From Ancistrus triradiatus (taxonomy: Eukaryota; Chordata; Actinopteri; Siluriformes; Loricariidae), in NCBI GenBank assembly GCA_025084515.1, contig JAJAGP010003188.1:17459-81458 (forward strand): a DNA stretch of 64,000 nucleotides, given 5' to 3'. Both the position numbers and the translations under genes were made by a program. Position 1 is the stretch's first letter; each line of letters opens with the position of its first letter. Positions 1 through 11,070 of the stretch are shown piece after piece. The notes below the pieces were generated by a model that was given only the letters and a program-made list of their open reading frames with translations, had not been told where the DNA came from and did no database searches.

Positions 1-420
1 ATCTAAGCAATATGTTTGGCAAAAAACAACAAAATACCCAAAACACACCATACCGACTTAGAAGCATGGTGGTGGCAAAAAAATGTGGGATTGTTACTCT
101 TCGGTGGGGACTGGGCAATCGATCAGGTCTGAAAGAAAAAGTCATGGTGCCAAGTACACCGATACTTATGATAAAAACCTACAGCCCTCTGCTAGACAGC
201 TGAAGACGATCAGGTGGTTCAAGTTTAAGTACAAGGACTCTAAACACTTCACCAAATATAAACAGTGGCTTAAAGTATAGGAAGGTGAAAGTCATTCAGC
301 GAGCACGTCAAAATCCAGATTCAAACTAAAGTTCACTTTGATAATGTTTCCAACCCTTTTGATCTAGTTTTTCTTTTATGAAATACATTTTCAGAACTGT
401 TGTCTTTGTCCTCTCATTTA
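1..420 (+). mobile_element. Decayed Tc1/mariner-like transposase remnant
   Basis: The plus strand resembles the middle of a fish Tc1-like transposase gene. A 'KHGGG' region is recognisable near 60-80, followed by a stretch like the catalytic domain up to the 'ND-KHT' part near 225-260, but frames shift and stops intervene. No terminal inverted repeat is visible because the element runs off the left edge. It is a non-coding fossil. Assignment is by resemblance of short peptide fragments only. Confidence 0.5.
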
Positions 421-451
421 TTGAATGCTATAATTTCTTGGATAAAACGTG

Positions 452-622
452 TAACTGTGGTAGCCTAGTGGTTAAGGCACTGGACTCTGCAGCTGAAGGT
501 CAAGAAGGGAAGCTGCCACTGTTGGGTCCTTGAGCAAGTCCTTTAACTCACGAATGCTTAGATTGTAAGACTGTATAACTTGTAAATTGCTCTGGATAAG
601 GGCATCTGCTCAATGACTGGTG
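452..622 (+). repeat. tRNA-derived SINE, copy 1 (diverged)
   Basis: The 5' part carries a Pol III A-box-like stretch (TAGCCTAGTGGTTAAGG). The 3' part carries the teleost SINE tail (CTCTGGATAAGGGC-TCTGCT). The B box region is deleted compared with the other copies in the window. It lies directly head to tail with the next copy. Confidence 0.75.
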
Positions 623-623
623 G

Positions 624-799
624 GACTGTGGTGGCCTAGTGGTTAGGATACTGGACTCTGGACCAGAAGGTCCAGGGTTCAAATCCCACCTCTGCCAAGC
701 TGTTGGGTCCTTGAGCAAGACCCACATTTGCTTGGATTGTAAGACTGTACCAACTGTAAGTCGCTCTGGATAAGGGAGTCTGCTAAATGCTTAAAATGT
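624..799 (+). repeat. tRNA-derived SINE, copy 2
   Basis: This copy has an A box (TGGCCTAGTGGTTAGG) and a B box (GGTTCAAATCC). They are followed by the shared body (GTTGGGTCCTTGAGCAAG) and the tail (GTCGCTCTGGATAAGGG-GTCTGCTAAATGC). It is adjacent to copy 1 in the same orientation. Confidence 0.85.
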
Positions 800-924
800 A
801 AAAAGAGTTGGATTATGTAGTTTGATTCCAACTAAGTGAGGAAAAAAAAAGTACTATTGCAAAGGGGTATGTTGATTTTCACTGTATAAAGACTCAAATG
901 AAGCACCACTGAAAGCAGGTTAAG

Positions 925-2388
925 TAGTCGATTTTTTAGTTTATTCCCATGTTAATACAATAAATATACAAAACTCAAACTACTCAACATGCGACTGCAG
1001 AGGGAGACAAGAGTGCATTTGTACAGTACAATGAAATTATTCAGGACGACAGGCAACCCACTCGTCTTTTTTTTTTTTTTGTACAAAATATACAAATATC
1101 CCTTACGTTTGCTCGATAGAACTCTCATCACCTTCTCCTCAGTGTTTCAGCCAGTGTCACCGAGTTCAAAAATCACAACTTAAAAGCCACAATCCAATGC
1201 AACACACACAAACACACAAGCTCACGTCATTTCCTTGTTAGGGACTTTCAGATCGATTCGTATTCATAAATATCATGAACATTCAGTTGGATTTTTTTTT
1301 TAAAAAGGAAGGACGACTTGCATTTTAAAAAGAAATACAGCACAACAAAAGGAAAATATGAAAGAGTTAAATATAGTTCCAGTAGAGATGGTAAAACGAG
1401 TGGTGTTTGTGTGCGCGAATATCCAGATATCCCAGTTAAGACTCAATACTGACAAGTGGTGACCGAGCTCCTCACGCAGCGCAAACAGTTAAAGGATTCA
1501 GCCATTGAAAGCAGTCTCGCTATACTTACAACTCATAATGACTGTCAATTCTTAATCACCATCAGCAAGGCTACAAGGTTTCACTAAATCATAATAAAAA
1601 AACAAAAAACAAACAAACAAAAAAAAAACAGCCTAAAACGAAAGCGTCGCCAGAATACCGCTGGCTGGAAAAACCTGTAACTATCTCGATCCATGATTTA
1701 TCTAGCTACTAAGTGAATCTAAATGAGGTCGCAATCTCTCGCTAGTGTTCACTCAAACATGTAACACTCTCTCGTATACACATACATACACCAACACGTG
1801 TGCCAGCATGCTAACTGTTTCAGGGAACTGCGCTCATGCCATAAAACCTGGGGGCGGTGTTAGGGTTGGGGGGCGGGATGATGTTTTTTTTTTTTAGTGC
1901 AGGTACTTCTCACCTGTCAGGTCACTAATGGGCTCCTCAAGCATGTTTGAAGGCCATATGCTGATATGCAGATTTCAAAACTTCCAGGTCTAAAATCTGT
2001 TCGACTGTTAGCACAGGACATAGCAGATATACATTATAATGTCAGTCATGTTTGTGAAACCGATATGAAGCGAACGGAACTCAAGTTAAAGAGCATCGGC
2101 TTCGTTCTAAAAGGAAATAAAAGAGCAGAAGCTGTAAGGCAAAATCAGAACCAGCAACGAAAAGACTGCCTGCATCTCTCATTGGTTCCTGAAGTGATGG
2201 GCATTCCTCTCAGCCAATGAGAGCTTGGCGTGAATGTAACGATCGGGTGTAACTGCGTGTACGTCGGATGCAGTTTAACTGGTGCCGGTTGGGCAGTAAC
2301 TGATCTGACCCACTCTGTCTTGGGTGTGTACAGGAAATGGCCCGAATTCCTGTCAATGCACATTAATAAAGTGACTGTAATGTGCCAT

Positions 2389-2438
<50 letters not shown>

Positions 2439-2652
2439 CATAACAGCTGTTGCGTCATCTGCTGAGTAAAAGAAGTGGAGTCCCAGTCAGCCAATGGAGT
2501 GCACTGAGAAGGCAAAAGGTGCGGAGCCTGGAATCCTTCACATTTGAAAGAGGCTTAAAGATGACTCACACGTGATCAGAAAGGATGAAAGAAAAAGAGG
2601 AAAGTGGGAGGAGCTTGAGCAGAGAGATCGCGGTCTGCTCTCTCGCAGCCAA
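925..2652 (-). other. scamp1: Probable 3' UTR of scamp1
   Basis: About 1.7 kb follows the scamp1 stop codon on the minus strand without another gene. A minus-strand AATAAA (940-945 read in reverse) would end the transcript near 925. The stretch contains A/T homopolymers and a long CA tract (2388-2437). The extent is inferred from the poly(A) signal alone, and an earlier 3' end is possible. Confidence 0.45.
2388..2437. repeat. (CA)n microsatellite
   Basis: An uninterrupted CA dinucleotide tract of roughly 25 units lies inside the presumed scamp1 3' UTR. It accounts for the poly-Cys/Val and poly-His/Thr reading frames over this interval, which are not genes. Confidence 0.95.
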
Positions 2653-4140
2653 TCAGAACTGCTCTTTGAAGGCTCCGCGAGCAGCGGTTGAGGCAGCGTT
2701 GGCGGCTGCCGTCTGGACCGTTTTGTTGGACATGACGCCGGTGGCAAACTCCTGCTGGGCCTTCTCAAAGCTCGCGCCGGTGGTCCGATAGAGCCCATGA
2801 ACCTACACACACATACAAACAGTCATAAAACATAACTAACAAACTCGCATCTACAGGTCAGTTTCTGTTCACACATTTCAAAGGTTTTATGTGTGTGTGT
2901 GTGTGTATATACAGTGGTGTGAAAAAGTGTTTCCACCATCCTGATTTCCTGTTTTTTGCATGTTTGTCACACTTAGGTGTTTCAGAACATCAAACCAAAT
3001 TTACATATTAGTCAAAGACAACACAAGTAAACACAAAATGCAGTTTTTAAATGAAGGTGTTTATTATTAAGGGAGAAAAAAAATCCAAACCTACATGGCC
3101 CTGTGTGAAAAGTGATTGCCCGCTAGACCTAATAACTGGTTGGGCCACCCTTAGCAGCAACAACTGCAACCAAGCGTTTGTGATAACTTGCAAATTGTGG
3201 AGGAATTTTGGCCACTCATCTTTGCAGAATTGTTGTAATTCAGCCACATCGGAGGGTTTGAGCATGAACAGCCTTTTTAAGGTCATGCCACAGCATCTCA
3301 ATAGGATTCAGGTCAGGACTTTGACTAGGTCACTCCAAATCTTCATTTTGTTTTACTTCAAGCCAGTCAGAGGTGGACTTGCTGGTTGTGTGTTTTGGAT
3401 CATTGTGCTGCTGCAGAACCCAAGTTCGTTTCAGCTTGAGGTCACGAACAGATGGCCGGACATTCTCCTTCAGGATTTTTTGGTAGACAGCAGAATTCAT
3501 AGTTCCATTTATCACAGCAAGTCTTCCAGGTCCTGAAGCAGCAAAACAGCCCCAGACCATCACACTACCACCACCATATTTTACTGCTGGTATAATAATT
3601 CTGAAATACTGTGTTACTTTTTGCCAGATGTAATGAGACACACCTTCCAAAGAGTTCAGCTTTTGTCTCGTCAGTCCACAGAATGTTTTCCCAAAAGTCT
3701 TGGGGATCATCAAGATGTGTTCTGAGACGAGCTTTAATGTTCTTTTTGCTCAGCAGTGGTTTTCATCTTGGAACTCTGCCATGCAGGCCATTTGCCAAGT
3801 ATCTTTTGGTGAACTTCACTTTGTCAGGCAGGTCCTTTAAGTGATGTCCTGATTGAGAACAGGTGTGGCAATAATCAGGCCTGTGTGTGGATACTGAACT
3901 CAGGTGTAATAAACCATAGTTATGTTTTAACAAGGGTGGGGGCAATCACTTTTTCACACAGGGCCATGTAGGTTTGGATTTTTTTTTCTCCCTTAATAAT
4001 AAACACCTTCATTTAAAAACTGCATTTTGTGTTTACTTTTGTTGTCTTTGAATAATATTTAAATTGGTTTGATGTTCCGAAACACTTAAATTAAATAGGA
4101 AATCAGGAAGGGGCCAAACACTTTTTCACACCACTGTGTG

Positions 4141-4227
<87 letters not shown>

Positions 4228-5796
4228 TTGCCTTATATTCCATAGTTCTATATTCTCTATTTAATATACTTTTAATAGTATTGTATTCTATGTAATTCAT
4301 ATAGTAAATAGAGTCTTGGTCCTCCCAAGTTTTCTTTCTCACAACATTCAGGCAGTTTTTCCTTGATACTGTCAGCGTGTTACTGCTCAGTTGGGACTAT
4401 GGGCCTAGATAGTTGTAAAGCTGCTTTGAGACAATGTTTCGTTGTAAAAAGCGCTATAGAAATCAAACTGAATTGACTTGATAAAGTGCAACATTCACCT
4501 ATAGGGAACAGTGTTTGTGAGTTTCATAAACAATTTCAGATAGTTCGATACAAGGTTTGCTTATTACTGTGTGACAGCAGATGCATCGCAAAGACATATG
4601 GTGTGGTGGTCTAGTGGTTAAGAAACTGGACTACGGACCAAAAGGTCCAGGGTTCAAATCCCACCTCTGCCAAGCTGCCACTGTTGGGTCCTTGAGCAAG
4701 GCCCACAATTGCTTGGATTGTAAGACTGTATCAATTGTAAGTCGCTCTGGATAAGGGCGTCTGCTAAATGCTGTAAATGTCGTCGCCATATTGGTCCAGG
4801 CAACTTCTCATATCTCTCCAAAGATCGTATTGGAAAAAAGATGCCTGATTATAGTCTAATAAATATTAATATAATAAAACAATTAGATTAGCAATAGATT
4901 GGCAATAGAGATAGTAATATAATAGTTACTTATTGTACTACAATTATACTACTATTTATACTACATATACCATCTACTATCGTTAATCTATTATTTCATT
5001 AATTATATTATTTATTAGACTTCATCTTATTGTATTTACAGGCTAATAACATGCTGTACTGCTGTACTGTAGTGTATACTGACTTTGGATACATCGTTTC
5101 ACTGCTAGTGACTAATCGAGAAATAATAAAATCGGTTGGGAAATAACAGGTTTATTGTACATTTTAACCAGAAAAAATGTTTACATGCCAGCCTCAGCAA
5201 CAGGCTCAAGTGGCTATTGTGCGGCTAAGTTTAAATGTCTGTGCATATCACAACTGATCTATTGCAAAACGTCAAACCTGACACCAAGTCAGAATTATCC
5301 TACCAATACTGAATCAACATCACATCAACACAGCTTTTCCAATATGGAATGGATGTGTTATCATCTTCAAACACTAAAATTAAAATGTTATTTTCCATGA
5401 CTTTTCCAGGATTTCCAGCAATGCAGGAAATCAAAAGCTTCTTTCCTCATAGGAATAAGACAAGCCTAATTATGGTCACTGTATCCAAAAAGACAAAAAA
5501 AAGCTAATTTCTACTATTACATGAGCTGTTTTCTGTTTAACTGCTGTTACGCTGAAAATACTGAAGTGGCAGCCAAACCTCAAAGTCAAGCAGAGCCTGG
5601 AACACACACTTCCTGCATAGTAATTTGTTCAGAAATATTCTCTTTATTCATAAAGCATCCTCAGCCAAGCAGGTTTACCTTTTTAAACATGATGAGAGAG
5701 ATGACAGCAGAGGCAGTGAAGAGAGCAGCGATGTGGATCATGATGATGCCGACAGGAATGCTCTTATTAAGGCCAGTCAATGCTGAGATCCAACCA
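2653..5796 (-). CDS. scamp1: Secretory carrier-associated membrane protein 1, last two coding exons
   Basis: SCAMPs are four-pass membrane proteins of recycling and secretory vesicles, acting in vesicle trafficking. Two minus-strand exons are present. Exon A, 5796-5679 (118 nt), encodes GWISALTGLNKSIPVGI followed by a hydrophobic helix ending ISLIMFKK, the last membrane span. Exon B, 2802-2653, encodes VHGLYRTTGASFEKAQQEF, then an Ala-rich tail ending AFKEQF and stop. Splice sites are canonical (TTTGTAG acceptor, AAG/GTAAAC donor, GTGTAG acceptor) and the frame is continuous. The VHGLYRTTGASFEKAQ motif and the tail are closest, from memory, to SCAMP1 rather than SCAMP2/3/5. The last intron (2803-5678) carries a Tc1 element and a SINE. 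All upstream exons (N-terminal NPF region, first three spans) are absent. They would lie at higher coordinates, where the assembly gap and cdk5rap1 are found, so the gene is cut by the gap. Confidence 0.9.
2912..4136 (-). mobile_element. Tc1/mariner-like element A, degenerate transposase
   Basis: Matching ends CAGTGGTGTGAAAAAGTG (left) and the inverse CACTTTTTCACACCACTG-like right end flank about 1.2 kb. Long subterminal inverted repeats include the GGGAGAAAAAAAATCCAAACC region on both sides (about 3070 and 3960). The minus strand retains transposase segments, for example VKYGGGSVMVWGCFAASG and a following DNDPKHT-like site (here HNDPKHT), but the frame is broken, so it is not active. It lies in the last scamp1 intron and is flanked by GT/TA-rich simple sequence. 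Confidence 0.85.
4146..4226. repeat. Compound (TA)n(CA)n microsatellite
   Basis: A TA tract (about 4148-4181) is followed directly by a CA tract (to about 4226). It abuts the right end of Tc1 element A. Confidence 0.95.
4601..4781 (+). repeat. tRNA-derived SINE, copy 3
   Basis: A-box-like TGGTCTAGTGGTTAAG, B box GGTTCAAATCC and the tail GTCGCTCTGGATAAGGGCGT are all present. It is inserted in the last intron of scamp1. Confidence 0.85.
4782..5678. other. scamp1 intron sequence, no gene seen
   Basis: AT-rich sequence without splice-bounded coding segments or recognisable repeats, apart from short TA-rich runs near 4860-5040. The open frames here are short and look like noise. Confidence 0.5.
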
Positions 5797-6003
5797 CTAC
5801 AAACACACACACAAAATATGTGGTTTAATATAGTTTACTATAATTAATCCTCTGCCAATATTTGAGAGGTTCGGTCCTCGACCATCGTGCTAAAACCACA
5901 GACATAATATAAAGGCTAAAACCTGTATGAGATGGCACGATTAGGTAAAGACCTGTCCTGGTGCCGAATTCAAGAGCTCAGGATTTTTATGTATATATGC
6001 ATA

Positions 6004-6004
<1 letters not shown>

Positions 6005-6050
<46 letters not shown>

Positions 6051-6155
6051 CACATATACATACATACATACATACATACATACACACACACATATATATG
6101 CACGTACGTACACACACAAACACACACACAAACACACACACAAACACATACGTGC
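6005..6155. repeat. Compound CA/TA/CATA microsatellite
   Basis: The tract runs (CA)n, (TA)n, (CATA)n and then (CA)n interrupted by AAACA units. It generates three spurious overlapping reading frames on both strands. Confidence 0.95.
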
Positions 6156-6159
6156 ATAC

Positions 6160-7097
6160 ATGTTGCCCGGTACTCAAAGCACTTGCTTAAACTTGTATGA
6201 GTCAGGCCATGCGACTCGTTTCAGCCGATTCATGACTGACAATTCATGATTCAGTACACAGTGATTCAGATTCACAACAGCACTCGCTCAGAGAAGATAT
6301 CCACCACGTTTATCGTGTTTTTCTTTCTTTTTACATCTACAGTACTGTTTTCTTAGTGCAAATAAACCTCCATGGATCCTAAAAAGGTTAGTTTATAAGA
6401 GCCAAACGAACGAAAAACAGGAGTTTAATGCTCCAGAACACAGGTGGCAGTTAGCTTAGCAGCTATCCTAGGACCCGAAGTTCATCAATAGAGTAAGTGT
6501 CTTGCTTACTTATCGCTTTCAATCCATTACACACTAAATTACATGAGATTTTTCAATACTATTATAAAATAAGCTTTGTGTTACCGATAATGATTTTCGC
6601 CATCTCTAGGTTAATACCAGTGTAACTTAATTAACTTACTTATCATAACTTATCATATAGGCTCTGCTATGGCAGTACAGATCGCTCTACCAAACACTTG
6701 TTAAACTCATTGGTTCATGTTACAGTTAGCTTATGATGGATTTGTCAGAACGTATCTCCATCATATATGTGGGACTTTGATAGCCTAGCAGTTAAGGACC
6801 TGGACCATAGACCAAAAGGTCCAGGGTTCAAATCCCACCTCTGCCAAGCTGCCACTGTTGGGTCTTGAGCAAGGCCCTTAACCCACAATTGCTAGGAGTG
6901 TAAGACTGTATCAATTGTAAGTCGCTCTGGATAAGGGCGTCTGCTAAATGCTGTAAACTAAACTGAAACTAAGTCAGGGAGCACCTGTACAATACAACTC
7001 CATTAATGCATATAATGCACGGATTTTCTGGGGTCTGGAACGGATTAATTCAATTTACATTATTCCTGGCGGGAAAAATTTGCTCGGTACTTGTCGC
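6160..7097. mobile_element. Pogo/Tigger-like non-autonomous element, partial, ends at gap
   Basis: The sequence from about 6165 to 7097 matches the internal region of the copies at 21062-21644 and 29340-30050 (shared TTCAGTACACAGTGATTCAGATTCACAA, CTAAATTACATGAGAT). It stops in the right-hand 'CTCGGTACTTGTCG' motif at the N run. A SINE is nested in it at 6770-6958. No coding capacity is seen. Classification rests on the TIR type seen in the complete copies. Confidence 0.6.
6770..6958 (+). repeat. tRNA-derived SINE, copy 4
   Basis: A-box-like TAGCCTAGCAGTTAAGG, B box GGTTCAAATCC and the full 3' tail are present. It is nested in the Tigger-like repeat next to the assembly gap. Confidence 0.85.
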
Positions 7098-7197
7098 NNN
7101 NNNNNNNNNNNNNNNNNNNNNNNNNNNNNNNNNNNNNNNNNNNNNNNNNNNNNNNNNNNNNNNNNNNNNNNNNNNNNNNNNNNNNNNNNNNNNNNNN
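7098..7197. other. Assembly gap of 100 N
   Basis: The run is exactly 100 undetermined bases, the conventional length for a scaffold join of unknown size. The left flank is repetitive (Tigger-like). Two genes on the same strand are both interrupted here. Confidence 0.99.
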
Positions 7198-7414
7198 GTA
7201 TCTGCAAGGGTTCGCTTGTACAAATTTTCTGTCATTCAGACGTAATTTATATATATGTATATGACTTGGACGTTAAGCGTAAAGTGAAAGTAATGTGTTT
7301 GCTTCAGGAAATCTGATGACTGGACCCATTAAACTTTCAATCCCATCGAGTGCAAAACATTACTGATCAATCTATCATACTAAACTGGAATTCCAATCAC
7401 TGTTCATTTCTTAC

Positions 7415-8775
7415 CTTACAGAGCAAGTCACCAGCAACACGACATCAGCCTGTGTAAAAAGGTCAGGACATACCATGAGAACAGTTACAAAATAAAATTA
7501 AACTACTTCTGAATATAAACAGGCTAAAGCTACCTCTGACAGCTCGGTTGTCCTGAGATAGCCGCCCTTCTGGAGAATGGACCATGCAATTTCAGTGTCG
7601 TTCACGTTCATTTGACAGCCATAGGTTTCGAAATATACTACAAGGATATGTAACCATGTCAATAAGGAGCAAACAAACCAAACAACATATAGAAAGTGCA
7701 AACAGTATGAACCATTAACAGATATACACTCAGAGGCCACTTTATTAGGTACACCCTGCTAGTTCCGGATTGGACCTGTTCTACATTCAGAACCACCTTA
7801 ATTGTTCATGGCATAGATTCAACAAGGTGCCAGAAACTTTCATCTGAGATGTTGGTCCATGTTGTCTTAAGAGCATCGCGCAGTTGCTGCAGATTTATCG
7901 GCTGTACATCCGTGGTGAGAATCTCCCATCCCACCACATTCCAAAAGTGCTCTATTGGACTGAGATCTGGTGCCTATGGAGGCTATTTGAGAACATCATC
8001 ATGTTCAGGAAACCAGTTTGAGATGATTTGAGCTTTGTGTTGGAAGTAACCATCAGAAGATGACTGACAAGGGCAGCAATGACACTTGGGTAGGCGTGAT
8101 AGTTGTGGTTATTTGTGTTACTCTACCAGCTCCAACCAGTCTGACCATTCTCCTCTGACCTCTGGCATCAACAAGGCATCTTTGTCCAGATAAATGCTCA
8201 CTAGATATTTTCTCTTTTTCGGATCATTCTCTGTAAACCCTAGAGAAGGCTGTGCGTGAAAATCCCAACAGATCAGCAGTTTTCTCAGACCAGCCCGTCT
8301 AGCCCCAACAACCATGCCACGTTCAAAGTCACTTAAATTACCTTTCTTCCCCCACTTCTGATGCTCAGTTTGAACTTCAGCAAGTCGTCTTGACTGTGTC
8401 TACATGCCCTAAATGGGGTGAGTTTCTGGCATGTTATTAGCTGATTAGACATTTGCGTTAACAAGCAGTTGAACAAATGTACCTAATAAAGTGCCCGGTG
8501 AGTGTATATTAATTATGTAAACATGTCCACAAACCTTTACGGCTATTTTCCATTGCTGGGTACTTGGGCAGATAAGGCACGTCATGTTGCTCTTCAGCTT
8601 CGGGAACCTTTTTCTCGTTTGACGAATCCTTCAGAAAGTCGCTAAAGCTCGGACCGCACGAAAGTTTGGTTTGTAAGCGCCTTAGTTTGGTTTCTGTAGT
8701 GGAATTAGCAGTCGCTGTACAATAACATTTCTGAATGCTGTTCATAAAGAGTCTGAGGCTGCCTGCAGCTTTCAT
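7415..8775 (-). CDS. cdk5rap1: CDK5RAP1, mitochondrial tRNA methylthiotransferase, first three coding exons
   Basis: The enzyme is a radical-SAM methylthiotransferase that makes ms2i6A at position 37 of mitochondrial tRNAs. Exons on the minus strand are 8775-8535 (241 nt), 7637-7534 (104 nt) and 7449-7415 (35 nt). The frame is continuous and all donors and acceptors are GT/AG. Exon 1 starts at ATG 8775 and reads MKAAGSLRLFMNSIQKCYC, a basic, acid-poor leader that fits mitochondrial import. An upstream in-frame TTG extension was not used. Exon 2 carries YFETYGCQMNVNDTEIAWSI and exon 3 ADVVLLVTCSVR. The Cys in TYGCQ and the Cys in VTCSV are the first two of the three N-terminal cluster ligands of the MTTase domain. 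About 126 residues are present against nearly 600 in the family. The rest, including the radical-SAM CxxxCxxC motif, would lie beyond exon 3, where the N gap intervenes. Intron 1 contains a TIR element. Confidence 0.93.
7727..8504 (-). mobile_element. Tc1/mariner-like element E, internally deleted
   Basis: Inverted ends CACTCAG-GGCCACTTTATTAGGTACA (left) and TGTACCTAATAAAGTGCCCGGTGAGTG (right) are bordered by TA on both sides. The 778 bp interior contains minus-strand transposase remnants, including a PDLSPIE-like DDE segment near 7930-7980 and MVVGARRAGL near 8310. It is too short and broken to code. It sits in cdk5rap1 intron 1. Confidence 0.8.
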
Positions 8776-9519
8776 GTTACACTTAAATATTCCCAACACA
8801 ACCCGAGACGTTAGCAGTGAGATAGCCTAGCTGTGACAGACTGACACAAGGACAACACAAACGCACGTGCAACAAGACTGTGCTGGCTGTAACTCGACGC
8901 CTCAAAGAGTCGTTTTTATGACTCGCAGTCACTGGCGTCATATTGGAGTCGACACCAATGTTCTCGTCTATCAAATGTAACATCAAGCCTGGTATCCTTA
9001 AGCAAAAATAAACAGATTTGAGAAGTATCTTGCACCGTTATTTGCTCCGACATATATTTCCTCAGCAAGATAAATCTAACTAAGAAATAACATAAATATG
9101 TTTGTGACAGTAAACGCCATAATCTGAAAATCCATATCAGAACATTAGAATCATTTGTGGATTCGACTCATTAAACGTACTCTAGTGATGCCCAGGAGTT
9201 GGAATCGACTCGTTTTAGGCATCCAACGATCTTCTTCACAGTCACTGCTAGTTTTCAAAATAAGGGTTGTGCAACCCGTTAACACAAGAGGTATACATAC
9301 ACAGCGTACCACAGAATAAATAATAAAATAAAACCAAAGCAGTGTTTTTGCTATTTAATGCATAGTATTCGTCTACTCCAAGGAATCTGTCAATAACAGT
9401 TCAGAAAGCTCCCAGTTATTTTGCCGTAGTACACATTAGCAAAATATTATTATCATGATCACTTCAGCAAGACAGCTCTTCGATGTACTGTATAAACTCC
9501 TTTAGGACTGGTGAAATGC
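8776..9519. other. 5' flank of cdk5rap1, no gene seen
   Basis: Upstream of the cdk5rap1 start codon there is moderately CpG-containing sequence to about 8950, then AT-rich DNA. No TATA box or other convincing promoter element was recognised. The promoter presumably lies within the first few hundred bases. Confidence 0.4.
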
Positions 9520-9524
9520 CTGCC

Positions 9525-10715
9525 GTGGCGCTAGGATTATTAAGCTTTGACTTGGGGGCTAGACATGAGTAAGCCCACTAGGAGAAGTTTAAAAATACCC
9601 AAAAAGGTTATGAAACTGGCATAAATTAAAAACAAACAACTATTTGGAGAAATTGCCTCAGCAGTAAATTTCTTTGAAGACATATGTCATTCAAAGTTTG
9701 TATTAGGTCACTAACGAAAATCAATCCTGCTTCTTCAGGCCAATCAAAGTCAGTCTTCTTTTACTTTTTTCCCTTCCTCTCCTACCCCGATCTTTACTAA
9801 CAAGTTTGTTTTTATCGAATTCCAAATAAGCTTATTATTAATTTATTTAATCTGTAAAAATCCTCTCACCTGACTGACCTGTGAAGGAGCTGCTGCCTTT
9901 ACAAGAAAGGTTTGTATAGCCATTAATAGGTAGAACAATAAAACTGAGTTATAATAATATAATATAATATAATATAATATAATATAATATAGTATAATAA
10001 TTATAAACAAGTATCTGTATACAGTCCTAAATTCTAAAGGGAACAAGCCATCCATTTGCCTTCCCTAAATACTGCAATATATAAATGAATCTCTTTGATT
10101 GGCTTTATCAGTAAGATAACTTTACTTCCATCCATGTGCGTCGTTAGACCTGTTTTAGGTTTTAGGAGGTCCCCCCCCCCCAAATCTCATAATGAAATTA
10201 TCCATGTACTTATTGGATGTAAGAAAAGCTTTAGCATGCTAACAAAAATAGATTTCGGTTTATTTCTTTTTGTTGGGGTTTCAAAATTAAATTCATAACT
10301 ATTTTCTACTGTCAAAGATCACACTGTCCCAAAAAAATCTGTCATCCAGGTTATTAAACATGCAGCTACAGACCAGGTGCATGTTTATTTGTACCTGTCT
10401 ATTTTCTCAGTATTTCAGTACTGTATTTACGCTACTACAGGTAACATTGCTTGTATATTTGCTTGATCTGCACCTCTTGTTAGTAGATGGATAGTAGTTA
10501 TATCCATCTTTCATATAAAAGTCATATGTACCTAAACAGATTTATAGAAATTTGCTGCTATGAGGCTATTTCTCCAAATAGCATGTTTTAAATTTTATGC
10601 CAGTTTCTTTTTGGGTCATTCTTAAATTATCCTAGGGGACCAACCTCTAGACCCCCCTAGTCAAAGCTCCCCCACCCCATTCATAAATCTCTAGTAACAC
10701 CCCTGCACTCATCCA
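9525..10715. mobile_element. Putative foldback/MITE element with about 130-bp inverted arms
   Basis: The arm at about 9545-9690 (AAACTGGCATAAAT, CTATTTGGAGAAATTGCCTC) recurs in inverse orientation at about 10545-10672 (GAGGCTATTTCTCCAAATAG, ATTTTATGCCAGTTT). Both ends also carry a TTTGACT/AGTCAAA motif. The 850-bp loop has no coding signal and holds a TAATA pentanucleotide run and a C10 tract. Superfamily unknown. Confidence 0.6.
9949..10003. repeat. (TAATA)n pentanucleotide repeat
   Basis: About eight to ten tandem TAATA units with one interruption, inside the loop of the foldback element. Confidence 0.9.
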
Positions 10716-10779
10716 TCATCAGGTTTCCTGTGCTAGCATAATGCAATTTCCACAAATGCTTCAATGAGTTTTCATTTTC

Positions 10780-10948
10780 GATAAATTAATGTTTATAACA
10801 AATAATCAAATAACATATTCTCTTTATTTTTGTGTAGGAATTACACTCACCTTCGGGAACACTCACACACACAGACACCTTCGTATCCCTCTGGTAGTGC
10901 ATTTTAATCTTTTTTCAGGGACCTTGTGGGTAGCAGCGCCTTAGGTCC
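10780..10948. repeat. 169-bp direct repeat, copy 1
   Basis: It begins GATAAATTAATGTTTATAAC and ends GCGCCTTAGGTCC. It is identical, as far as I can read, to 11502-11671 except for one extra G in the second copy (GTGGG versus GTGGGG). Identity is much higher than the surrounding decay suggests. No coding role was recognised. Confidence 0.9.
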
Positions 10949-11070
10949 AGTGTTGTGCGTGAACGAGTTCAAAAGAACGCGTTCATTGAACACGCTCATT
11001 TTTACGTGAACGTTGAACTGAACGCAACACATTTGTTAATAAAGAACTTGAACGTGAATTAGTTCACATT
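10949..11070. mobile_element. hAT-like repeat fragment (GTTGTGCGTGAACGAGTTC)
   Basis: The stretch GTGTTGTGCGTGAACGAGTTC with repeated GAACG and CGTTC motifs resembles termini of dispersed fish hAT-type MITEs. It lies exactly at the end of direct repeat copy 1. Superfamily assignment is by resemblance. Confidence 0.4.

Noticed and set aside
624..700. tRNA gene-like heads with A and B boxes (also in the other SINE copies)
   Set aside because: All are followed by the same SINE body and tail and do not fold to a full anticodon-bearing tRNA; they are repeats.
3051..3713. Overlapping 161- and 127-codon frames
   Set aside because: These are sense and antisense pieces of a broken Tc1 transposase, so they are annotated as a mobile element, not as genes.
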